Assembly (NCBI GenBank): GCA_035630195.1
Contig: DASQLD010000556.1
Coordinates: 1 to 14,013 of the forward strand
Direction: 5' to 3'
Length of the DNA stretch: 14,013 bases
From: DASQDN01 sp035630195
Lineage (GTDB): Bacteria; Acidobacteriota; Terriglobia; Bryobacterales; Bryobacteraceae
Shown: piece after piece, positions 6,683-13,967 of the stretch
How the letters are laid out: each line of letters opens with the position of its first letter
How positions within the stretch are numbered: position 1 is the first letter of the stretch
The notes under the pieces: generated by a model
What the model was told of the DNA's origin: nothing
Database searches by the model: none
The model's input: the letters and a program-made list of their open reading frames with translations, nothing else
Position numbers and translations under genes: made by a program

Positions 6683-8167
6683 CTAGTGGCTTCCTGCTGG
6701 CACAGCAGCACTCACAGCCACACCCGCCTGGATCCGCAGCGAGCGTTTTTCCTCCGAAGACAGCGCGCAGACAACGGCGCGAAGTTTGCCGTTGGCGCCG
6801 CGCGGAATCGATTGCACTGGTTCGAGAACTACGTCAACGTCACCCAGGCGAGCACGGACACGTTCTGAGAGGATCTGCTCTACGGAAGAGGACCGTCTTC
6901 CGTTGGGAACATATATGACGCGGACGCTTTGCAAACTCTCCTGTACTATTTGGCCTTCCCGTATCGGCAGATCAACATCGAAAACGATCTCCATCGATGT
7001 CGGAGTCACCATCCGCCCGGACTTCGTAAATAGCATGTCGCTCGCGCGTCCATCGATGCTGGCCAGCATCGGCAGCAATCGGCCGCACTTGCAACCACCC
7101 TTGTCACTTGAAAGCGCCACGCGGTCACCGACGCGGTAACGAATGAGAGGCATCTCGCGATTCAAGAACGAAGTACAAATCAGATCACCGGAATTTCCTG
7201 GCTGCACAGCCTCCGTTCCTTCAACGACCTCATAGAACCCGACCTCGGGCCAGAGATGCATGCGGCCTGCTTCACACTCCGACGCTCCGGCAACCATCTC
7301 ACTCATGCCGTAGGTTTCTCGCACCGGACATCGGAACGCCGCGCCGATTCTTATTCGCTGCTTTGCCGTCAAAGGTTCCGAACTAGACAGCGCGATTCGC
7401 AGCTGTGGGAATTTCTGCCCGCTCCTTAGCGCTGCAGAAGTAAGCGCATTCAAAGCTGAAGAATGGCCCCAGACGTATTCGACTTTGTAGCGAGCCATCG
7501 CTTCGAGGTAGCTCGGAAGATTCTCGTATGTCAGATGATACGCGGACATGTACAACTGGTTAAGCCCTTCGTTCCAAACCCAGAATGGCGGCGAAGTCTG
7601 CTGAACCGGAGCCACCAATTGCGATCCAATCATAGCCCAGCGACTATCGCGCGTGATACCGTTCCAACGTCGGAAGCGAGCTTCACAAAGCGCATACCAG
7701 GCCCGCACTGTACGACGAGGAAGCACCACGGTAACCGGTGAACCAGTCGTACCACTTGTAGTCTCGAGTTCACTGTCCTTGATACGATGTTTGTCGCTGA
7801 CAAAACCACGAAAGTTCTTGCGAAGTTCTTCCTTTTCAAGGATTGGCCAATTTTCTAGAAGTTCCGGTGAGGAACGGTCTCCCGCCCGTCTACGAGCGGC
7901 CCACATTGTTCGGTAGTAAGGGACACGAGTCGCCGCATGATGTAACACGCGCGCGAGCTCTTCTTTCTGCCAGCGCTCCCAGGCGCTCGGCAGCCATGTT
8001 TCACGCTCCAGAGCCATTTCGACAAGGCGCTCAGGATTTAGTCCGTAACGCTTCCAACGAAGTTGGTAACCATACAGACCGGCCATTACTGGACGTAACG
8101 GCGGAAAGCTGCGATATAGATCCGAAAGAACTTGCTGGCTGCTTACGCTCATGAGACCAAGCTTCAC
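6683..8167 (-). CDS. CapK/PaaK-like adenylate-forming protein (first paralogue)
   Basis: A 494-residue member of the CapK branch of the phenylacetate-CoA ligase family (ANL superfamily), which activates a carboxylic acid as its adenylate. Core motifs are intact: TTSGTTGSP (136-144, phosphate loop), RETYGMSE (283-290), RYRVGD (343-348), and IPRGANGKLR ending in the expected catalytic lysine K461. A C359-x-C361-GR pair is also present, as usual in this family. Residues 386-395 read MVTPTSMEIV, close to the V-x-P-x-x-I-E segment of PaaK ligases. Start is GTG at 8167 in a GTGA overlap with the epimerase; ATG at 8152 (MSVSSQQ) is an alternative, and the second paralogue aligns only from about residue 13. 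The substrate is unknown; CapK proteins are common in capsule and EPS loci but poorly characterised. The methyltransferase follows after four bases. Confidence 0.85.
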   Translation of the reverse strand: MKLGLMSVSSQQVLSDLYRSFPPLRPVMAGLYGYQLRWKRYGLNPERLVEMALERETWLPSAWERWQKEELARVLHHAATRVPYYRTMWAARRRAGDRSSPELLENWPILEKEELRKNFRGFVSDKHRIKDSELETTSGTTGSPVTVVLPRRTVRAWYALCEARFRRWNGITRDSRWAMIGSQLVAPVQQTSPPFWVWNEGLNQLYMSAYHLTYENLPSYLEAMARYKVEYVWGHSSALNALTSAALRSGQKFPQLRIALSSSEPLTAKQRIRIGAAFRCPVRETYGMSEMVAGASECEAGRMHLWPEVGFYEVVEGTEAVQPGNSGDLICTSFLNREMPLIRYRVGDRVALSSDKGGCKCGRLLPMLASIDGRASDMLFTKSGRMVTPTSMEIVFDVDLPIREGQIVQESLQSVRVIYVPNGRRSSSVEQILSERVRARLGDVDVVLEPVQSIPRGANGKLRAVVCALSSEEKRSLRIQAGVAVSAAVPAGSH

Positions 8168-9168
8168 CCTATGGCGGCTTTGACATCGGCAGCCGTTGCG
8201 GTTCGTGCGATCCTACCCTCTGTTTCTTGATTGAGCCAGGTTGCGAACCGTCGCAACCCATCGATGAACTCTGTCGTCGGCGCGTATCCTAAGAGCGACC
8301 GGGCTTTGTCGATAGAGGCCCACGTCTGCGGAACATCGCCGGGCTGTTCCGCAAGAAAGTGAATTCGCGCTCTAAGTCCAAGCACGGTCTCTAGCGATCG
8401 AATCAATTCCATCAGGGTGACGGTCCTGTCGTTTCCGAGATTCACCACCTCGTAACGAGTCTTGTCGTAGGACATAGCGCCGACAATCCCATCGACCGTA
8501 TCTTCGACGAACGTGTAGTCGCGCTTCATGCTGCCATCGCCGAATATGGGGATCGTCCTGTCTTCCTGCATCAATCGAGCAAACTTATGAATCGCTAAGT
8601 CAGGTCGTTGCCCAGGTCCATAAACAGTAAAGAACCGGAGGCCAATGAATTGAATCCCATACAAATAGCTGTACGTGTGACCTAAGAGTTCCCCGCTCAC
8701 TTTCGTGCTGGCATATGGGCTAATCGGCAGAAGCACTGGATCTGACTCCTGCCACGGAACACGCGGATTGACGCCGTACACACTGCTGGACGAAGCAAAG
8801 ACGAACTTCAGAATCTTGCGCTCTTTTGCGAACTCGAGCAGGTTCTGGGTTCCCGCCACGTTTGTTTCTTGGTACAAAAGCGGGTGCTCTATCGATGGGC
8901 GTACGCCTGCTTTGGCCGCCAGGTGAACGATGACATCGTAGGAGTCGCGCAGCTTGAACCGGAGTTCATCGGCACTGCGAATGTCCGCGCGCACCAACGT
9001 ATACATTGGATTCGCTAAGTGATCCTGAATGTTGTGAAGCTTGATGGCCTCGGCGTAGAACGGATCGAAGTTATCCAGGACTGTAACACGATAACCGGAA
9101 GCCAGGAGTCGTGAGACCAGATGACTGCCGATGAAACCGGCGCCACCGGTAACGAGAGCGTTTTTCAT
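8164..9168 (-). CDS. NAD-dependent epimerase, UDP-glucuronate 4-epimerase type
   Basis: A 334-residue extended short-chain dehydrogenase that most likely interconverts UDP-glucuronate and UDP-galacturonate, supplying an acidic sugar donor. Seen: the NAD-binding glycine motif GGAGFIGS (8-15), VHLAAKAGVRPSIEHP (81-96), the active-site stretch ASSSSVYG (125-132), the catalytic Y152-x3-K156 within PYASTKVSGE, and RFFTVYGPGQRPDLAIHKF (178-196) followed by FGDGSMKRDYTFVED (209-223). The AGVRPSIEHP and RPDLAIHKF segments are typical of CapI/LpsL-type UDP-glucuronate 4-epimerases rather than GalE. Related 4-epimerases or a UDP-xylose-type activity cannot be excluded. Starts with ATG after a modest GAAG Shine-Dalgarno. 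Its TGA overlaps the GTG of the next gene as GTGA. The C-terminal 20 residues (after WLNQ) look like an unstructured tail. Confidence 0.87.
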   Translation of the reverse strand: MKNALVTGGAGFIGSHLVSRLLASGYRVTVLDNFDPFYAEAIKLHNIQDHLANPMYTLVRADIRSADELRFKLRDSYDVIVHLAAKAGVRPSIEHPLLYQETNVAGTQNLLEFAKERKILKFVFASSSSVYGVNPRVPWQESDPVLLPISPYASTKVSGELLGHTYSYLYGIQFIGLRFFTVYGPGQRPDLAIHKFARLMQEDRTIPIFGDGSMKRDYTFVEDTVDGIVGAMSYDKTRYEVVNLGNDRTVTLMELIRSLETVLGLRARIHFLAEQPGDVPQTWASIDKARSLLGYAPTTEFIDGLRRFATWLNQETEGRIARTATAADVKAAIG

Positions 9169-9189
9169 TCGAATCTTCTTTTTAGGGGA

Positions 9190-10338
9190 TCAGTTAGCGA
9201 CAACAGCTTCGTGGTTATGTTGCGACGGTAATCCAGCCCATCGCGTAAGCGCATGCTCAGTCTGAGTTACCATTTGCGCCACAGAAAACTTCTGTACGAT
9301 TCTCTCGCGAACTTCGGGATTTTCGCTACGCTCAAGGTCTGCGAGAATTGCGCTCGCTAAGGATTCGGGATCCCTCGGCGGAACGATCTGAGCGCAACTT
9401 CCTGCTACGTAGGCAGCGTCTCCGACGTTCGTAGCTACGCAGTTCCGCCCGCATGCCATCGCCTCACCGAGCACATTAGGAAAGCCTTCTCCAAACTGCG
9501 AGGAAAGGCAGAATACATCAAGACCGGAGTAAACACCACGCATGTCAGAACGCGAAGACAGCCACTGCAAGCGACCGTCCAGACCCATAGAAGTCGCGCG
9601 TTCCTTCATCGCTCGTTCGTAGTCAGCCGATCCACTTCCTACACACACAAAATGTGTGTCCTGTCGACTTGCCGCTACGGACGCTGCAGCGGTAAGAAAC
9701 GTCGCATGGTCTTTCATAGGGTCCATGCGCGCCACCAAGCCGATCAGCTTCTGCGATCCCTTCAACCCGATACTGGCGCGGAACTGTTTACCTGCCTGAG
9801 CATCCGGATAAAACTTCGACACGTCGATCCCGTTGGCGATATGGATAGTACGGTCCTTCGGGTAGCCGTTTGCGACTGCGAACTCCATTCCTGCTTTTGA
9901 GTTGGCGATAATTCCGTCTGTCATGCGCGACAAGAGACCCGCCACGGTTGAGGCGCAACGAGTCATAGTCCCATACCGCTTTAGATCCATGTTGGAATCG
10001 CGCACCGCCCAGATAACCTTCGAGCGGCCGGGTGAAATCTTTGAAACTAACGCGGCAAGATTCCCAGCCGTGAGATAGCCATGGACAACGTCGGGCTTCA
10101 ATTCAGCAATCAGTCTGCGCAGCCGCACGACTACATCGACCATGTCGAACTGAGAGCGTTTCTTGAGGTCGACTAAGCGAACGCCGCTATTAGCTAGATC
10201 CTGTTCACGAACACCACCGGAATACATCACGGCGATAGATACGTGGTGGCGGGACTCGGATAGCCTACGCGCCAACAGTGTCAGTTGACGCTCAGCGCCA
10301 CCACAATCAAGCGACCGAATTAGGAACAGGATTGTCAT
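9190..10338 (-). CDS. GT4 family glycosyltransferase
   Basis: The third GT4 glycosyltransferase, 382 residues from the ATG at 10338. The frame is open for another 103 codons upstream, but that part overlaps the membrane protein gene, is Cys-rich and unlike any glycosyltransferase. The natural start is MTILFLIRSLDCGGAERQL, which carries the GGAERQ loop (13-18) found at the front of many GT4 enzymes such as PelF- or WcaL-like proteins. Further marks: KPDVVHGYLTAGN (81-93), IANSKAG (144-150), HIANGIDVSKFYP (166-178), KLIGLVARMDPMKDH (197-211), VCVGSGSADYE (231-241) and FGEGFPNVLGEAMACG (282-297) with the EX7E acids E284 and E292. It should act on an undecaprenyl-linked intermediate in the cytoplasm. 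Donor unknown. A 21-base gap, the longest between two genes here, separates it from the epimerase gene. Confidence 0.9.
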   Translation of the reverse strand: MTILFLIRSLDCGGAERQLTLLARRLSESRHHVSIAVMYSGGVREQDLANSGVRLVDLKKRSQFDMVDVVVRLRRLIAELKPDVVHGYLTAGNLAALVSKISPGRSKVIWAVRDSNMDLKRYGTMTRCASTVAGLLSRMTDGIIANSKAGMEFAVANGYPKDRTIHIANGIDVSKFYPDAQAGKQFRASIGLKGSQKLIGLVARMDPMKDHATFLTAAASVAASRQDTHFVCVGSGSADYERAMKERATSMGLDGRLQWLSSRSDMRGVYSGLDVFCLSSQFGEGFPNVLGEAMACGRNCVATNVGDAAYVAGSCAQIVPPRDPESLASAILADLERSENPEVRERIVQKFSVAQMVTQTEHALTRWAGLPSQHNHEAVVAN

Positions 10339-10343
10339 CGCGA

Positions 10344-11720
10344 TTAGGGTGCAGCAACGGGGTACCGCAGTGGTTGCGCAAGCGGAACGGCCTTCCTTCT
10401 CCACACCGACGTATAGAGCGGCAGACCGTACATGGTCAGAGCGACATAACCGGCCGACGCCAGCCAGAGTCCTTTTGAGTGAAATGACCGGGAGAAGAAC
10501 GCGCCGCCCAAAACAAGCGTAACCATCAACCCTAAAGAAAAGTATCCCGGCACACCAGAACGAAATCCCGCAACCGCAAAAGACAGGACATAGGCAGCAA
10601 TCACGAGGAAGCCGAAAATGCCGTTCTCCACAAGAGCCTGCACCCACGCCGAATGAGCGCCTAGTTCCGTGCCACTGATGACCAGGTCATCATCCGTCCG
10701 CCGAGACAGGGCCCGTCCGAATCCGCCCGTACCCACGCCCAAGGGATTGTCTTGAAACATTCTCCAGCCGGCGACATATAAGTCCGATCGGCCACTGGTT
10801 CTCGACTCGAGCTCACGTTCGGAATCGAACAACATCGTTACTCGCTGAAGCGAGGTGTCCGATAATGCGCTGAATAAACCAAGAATCACTGTCACAATTG
10901 CCGGAGCCACTGCAAACAAGGACAGCCGATGCCTAACCTGCTGCGTCATCGCCAGCAGAAACACAACACAAACTAATCCGACCAGCATGCCCCCACGGCT
11001 GCCACTGAGAAATACCCATGCGACACTGACTAGGGCGAGCAAACCTAACCGGAACTGCTGTTTCGGAGGCGAAATAACGTAGGCAAGACAGATAGAGATC
11101 AGTGCAGTTAGCGGAAATGCGGACCACGCATTCTTGTTCATGGTCGGTAGGTCAAAAATCTGTAGCAGATAGACAAGACCGCCGAGAGCTGCGACCGTAC
11201 CGTTGATCCACGCAATCCAGATAATGCACTGGCGGTTATAATTGACGCGCGCGAAGTAGAGCAGAATGCCGCAAGGCGCGATCAGGTTCAACAACGTGTG
11301 TAGACCCGAATATCGATCGTCGGTAATTGCAAGTTGCAGCCCCAGTAGGAACATGAACGCAAGCAGAATACGCGTATGAATATCGGTCAGCCGCATCGTC
11401 TTGCCGGCGAATACCAACAATGTCGCTGCCATCAGGTAGTTGAAACTGTTCCACCGCAACAGACCGCCTGTCAACAGATACACCCGCGTTAGGGCATCGA
11501 GTGTGGCTAACATCGCGACGCCGTATAAGCCAGGAACTGGTTTTGACCAACCGGCGAGCGCCGCGATGAAGCCAATTGATGTCAGGAGTGATAAGGCTGT
11601 CGTGAAGCTAGTGACAACGCCCACCGCCCAACCTGCGATCGCGATGATCACGAACCGCCGGCCCCAGACGTCAACATCTTGCTCAGCAATCGAGGCTCTC
11701 ACTGGTGATATGTTCCTCAC
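10344..11720 (-). CDS. O-antigen ligase / Wzy polymerase-like membrane protein
   Basis: A 458-residue polytopic inner-membrane protein of the Wzy_C (O-antigen ligase/polymerase) superfamily, which joins lipid-linked repeat units or moves a finished chain to an acceptor at the periplasmic face. About ten to twelve hydrophobic segments are visible, starting near 23-57 and ending near 392-432. Family marks are FLSGSRGGMLVG at 237-248, then a long hydrophilic loop with SGRSDLYVAGWRMFQDNPLG (309-328), a Gly-rich GVGTGGFG (328-335) and AHSAWVQALVENGIFG (355-370). The loop and the H-x6-E-x-G pattern are typical of WaaL/Wzy proteins. It starts with GTG inside a GTGA overlap with the preceding glycosyltransferase. 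Sequence alone does not separate ligase from polymerase; lying among repeat-unit glycosyltransferases favours polymerase. The next glycosyltransferase starts five bases after its stop. Confidence 0.85.
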   Translation of the reverse strand: MRNISPVRASIAEQDVDVWGRRFVIIAIAGWAVGVVTSFTTALSLLTSIGFIAALAGWSKPVPGLYGVAMLATLDALTRVYLLTGGLLRWNSFNYLMAATLLVFAGKTMRLTDIHTRILLAFMFLLGLQLAITDDRYSGLHTLLNLIAPCGILLYFARVNYNRQCIIWIAWINGTVAALGGLVYLLQIFDLPTMNKNAWSAFPLTALISICLAYVISPPKQQFRLGLLALVSVAWVFLSGSRGGMLVGLVCVVFLLAMTQQVRHRLSLFAVAPAIVTVILGLFSALSDTSLQRVTMLFDSERELESRTSGRSDLYVAGWRMFQDNPLGVGTGGFGRALSRRTDDDLVISGTELGAHSAWVQALVENGIFGFLVIAAYVLSFAVAGFRSGVPGYFSLGLMVTLVLGGAFFSRSFHSKGLWLASAGYVALTMYGLPLYTSVWRRKAVPLAQPLRYPVAAP

Positions 11721-12886
11721 CGGGTAAGCCGTCCGTTCTCAATCTTGCAATTCCAACGCGCCGAGCAGAAACCTGCAATGCTCTTCTTCCAGCTCTCGAT
11801 CGTGAACTGCTCAGCGTAAACGCGACACCGCGCTCTCATGGCTGGCCAGTCCACATTTGCCGTTAAGGCGTTTCGGATTGCATCGGCCAGTTGTTCCACT
11901 TTTCCTGGTTGGATCACCCAGCCACGCTCGCCGTCGTTGCCGATGCATGCCCTGGCAGAACCCACATCACACGTGATTACCGGCAGCCCGTGAGCCATTC
12001 CATCGATCCAAGCTTTTCCAAAACTTTCCGTCAGAGACGGCTGTGTGCACAGATCGGCAGCGTGGAACTCGTTTGACAGCTCCGATCGATTTAACTGACC
12101 TGCAAATCGGACGTATGGCGCGCAACCATTTCCACGAACGATTCCCTCTAGCGCCGCTCGATCTGGTCCCTCCCCTGCCAACGTCAAAAATGGCATCGGC
12201 TGAAATCCCGAGCCAAGCAAAGATCCCATCGCGTGTACGAGTTGGTAGACACCCTTCTCAACAGAAAGTCTGCCTGCGTAAAGGAGCCGCGGTGGGTTGC
12301 TCAGACCCCGATTGAGAACCGGCTTGATTCCTTTCAGCTCGGCCTCCGTAAGCGACGTTGAAAATAGCCACTCTACGCCCGGGTCCGGTTTTCTTTCTCC
12401 TACGCCGGTTGCAATGACAACATTCGATCCTCGCGCAGCGAATCGCATCAGCGTGCGCGTGACCCTGTTCATGAAGGTGGTCTCAGCAGTAGGCGTCCAT
12501 GCGCCACCATATCGAGCGAGTAACGGCTTCCGCATTAGAAGCGCCATGACCATCCCAAGAAACGGCATGTCCCCTGGCAACGGCGTGTGAACCACATCGG
12601 CTCGACGAATGTGGCGCATCATCGTGCCCGCATAGTAGGGTAGTTTAAGGATCACGTCCAGTTTTCGCCGGCTGTCGACACCGGACGGTTCGCGCATCGC
12701 TACGACATTGGCGGTGCCTGGTAGAGGAAGCGACCCTGCCCGCGGCCGACTATCCAGGATCAGAAGGTCCATGTGGTCGAACAGGGAAGCGATCGCGTTC
12801 ATTTGGCGCGGAAAGCCGCCATACGAAACCCAACCGTTACCCGGCTCTTGCCAACACTCTTTCATCGAAATAACGCAGACACGCAT
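11717..12886 (-). CDS. GT4 family glycosyltransferase with variant EX7D motif
   Basis: A second GT-B/GT4 glycosyltransferase, 389 residues from the ATG at 12886, one base after the previous stop (TAA-T-ATG). A longer reading from TTG at 12955 adds 23 residues with no family resemblance; the product begins MRVCVISMKECWQE, a usual GT4 opening, so I prefer 12886. The N-domain carries YGGFPRQM (22-29) and ADVVHTPLPGD (96-106). The C-domain starts near PRLLYAGRLSVEKGV (199-213), continues with LTLAGEGPDR (235-243), and ends with ESFGKAWIDGMAHG (287-300). The usual second glutamate of the EX7E signature is aspartate (D295), so the motif reads EX7D, a conservative change. It probably transfers one sugar of the repeat unit; specificity is unknown. 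Its TGA overlaps the next gene's GTG (GTGA). It differs clearly from its upstream neighbour and is not a recent duplicate. Confidence 0.88.
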   Translation of the reverse strand: MRVCVISMKECWQEPGNGWVSYGGFPRQMNAIASLFDHMDLLILDSRPRAGSLPLPGTANVVAMREPSGVDSRRKLDVILKLPYYAGTMMRHIRRADVVHTPLPGDMPFLGMVMALLMRKPLLARYGGAWTPTAETTFMNRVTRTLMRFAARGSNVVIATGVGERKPDPGVEWLFSTSLTEAELKGIKPVLNRGLSNPPRLLYAGRLSVEKGVYQLVHAMGSLLGSGFQPMPFLTLAGEGPDRAALEGIVRGNGCAPYVRFAGQLNRSELSNEFHAADLCTQPSLTESFGKAWIDGMAHGLPVITCDVGSARACIGNDGERGWVIQPGKVEQLADAIRNALTANVDWPAMRARCRVYAEQFTIESWKKSIAGFCSARWNCKIENGRLTR

Positions 12887-12887
12887 A

Positions 12888-13967
12888 TTAGAAGTTAGAC
12901 CGAGCGTATTGTCGCGCTCCGTTAGAAGCCCCATTCGATGATTTAGCTCCGGCAATCGCGTCTAGAAGCGACTCCCATTGCGGCAACACATGCGTCCAGT
13001 CAAAACGCTCCGCCTTCGCCCGCGCATTGCGTGACAATCGTTGTGCGAACTCCGGATTCCCAGCGATCTTGCGCACCGCCGCCGCCATCGCTTCCTCGTC
13101 GCCGGGCGGTACCAGCAGACCGTCGATGCCGTTGTCAATTAAATGACTAACCCCACCAACATTTGTCGAAACAACACAGAGGCCACAAGCCATCGCTTCG
13201 ATCACACTCACAGGCGTGTTGTCGAAATCCGTGGTGTTGATAAAAATGTCGGCTTGTTGAAGATAGTCGCTCACCTGATCGCGCGCAATCGGACCAGTGA
13301 ATTGCAAACGTCCGGCAACTCCCAAATCATTGGCGACCGTTTTCGTGCTGATCAACGAACCGTCTCCCTTGTCACCACCTACCATAGTGAGGCGCGCTTC
13401 CGGAAGGAGCGCGAGTACGCGCGTCGCCATTTGCGGGTTATAGATCTTATGGAATGCTCGTACCCAAACAAGCCGCATCTCAACCTTGTCTCGATTTCGA
13501 TACGAATAGTTGCTCAAATCGATAGGATTCGGGAGGAGCTGAATGTCGGCGCGATATCGGCTCATCCGCTCCAGCAGGTATCGGGACGGCGCCGTCACTG
13601 CAGAGGCGCGCGCGAGACAGCGCTGAACCCGTCGCACGCGCGTCTCGGCAAAGTCCGGGAGGCCACCCCCGTGAAGAGTAATCACAAAGGGACGTTTCAG
13701 CAGACCCAGCGTGGCCGATAGCGCCTCGCCCCACAGAAATGCGCGGCCGCTATAAAGATCGACAACGGCGACATCGTAGTCGGCCCGCCGCAGCATCGTG
13801 GAGAACAGCAGATCCATCCCACGCAAGAATCCGTTCCTTACACTAGAAATACAGAGACACCGATATCCTCTGATGCCAAGGCGTTCCGCCAGGTCCTCGA
13901 TTGGGCCGCGACTGCCGCCGCCACGTGAAGATAGATGATTCCCGGCAAGTAGCAGATTGGGCCTCAT
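12888..13967 (-). CDS. GT4 family glycosyltransferase
   Basis: A 359-residue GT-B fold retaining glycosyltransferase, expected to act at the cytoplasmic face of the membrane, adding a sugar from a nucleotide donor to a lipid-linked acceptor. The N-terminal Rossmann domain starts at once (MRPNLLLAGN, then a Gly-rich loop GGGSRGP at 16-22), with an acceptor-side segment FVITLHGGG at 94-102. The C-terminal donor-binding domain (about 160-340) has the GT4 hallmark DNTPVSVIEAMACG at 249-262, followed by VVSTNVGGVSHLI at 265-277; E257 is the expected ribose-binding acid. Length is normal for the family. The ATG at 13967 overlaps the stop of an upstream frame (ATGA) and has only a weak GGGG Shine-Dalgarno. 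The frame stays open upstream to the window edge, so a longer N-terminus is possible but unlikely given the normal GT4 beginning. Donor and acceptor cannot be read from the sequence. The next gene begins one base after the stop. Confidence 0.9.
   Translation of the reverse strand: MRPNLLLAGNHLSSRGGGSRGPIEDLAERLGIRGYRCLCISSVRNGFLRGMDLLFSTMLRRADYDVAVVDLYSGRAFLWGEALSATLGLLKRPFVITLHGGGLPDFAETRVRRVQRCLARASAVTAPSRYLLERMSRYRADIQLLPNPIDLSNYSYRNRDKVEMRLVWVRAFHKIYNPQMATRVLALLPEARLTMVGGDKGDGSLISTKTVANDLGVAGRLQFTGPIARDQVSDYLQQADIFINTTDFDNTPVSVIEAMACGLCVVSTNVGGVSHLIDNGIDGLLVPPGDEEAMAAAVRKIAGNPEFAQRLSRNARAKAERFDWTHVLPQWESLLDAIAGAKSSNGASNGARQYARSNF

Noticed and set aside
9169..9189. The 21-base gap before the epimerase gene as a terminator or promoter
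   Set aside because: It is too short for a hairpin plus T-tract or for a -35/-10 pair; the sequence holds only a weak Shine-Dalgarno.
10339..10647. An in-frame 103-codon extension upstream of the third GT4 gene
   Set aside because: It lies entirely inside the Wzy-like gene in another frame, is Cys-rich and unlike any glycosyltransferase. The GT4 fold begins exactly at MTILFLIRSL (10338), five bases after the previous stop.
13143..13721. Plus-strand open frame of 192 codons opposite the first GT4 gene
   Set aside because: It is antisense to a clear GT4 gene, its product has no recognisable motif and it lacks operon context. It is a shadow of the coding strand.
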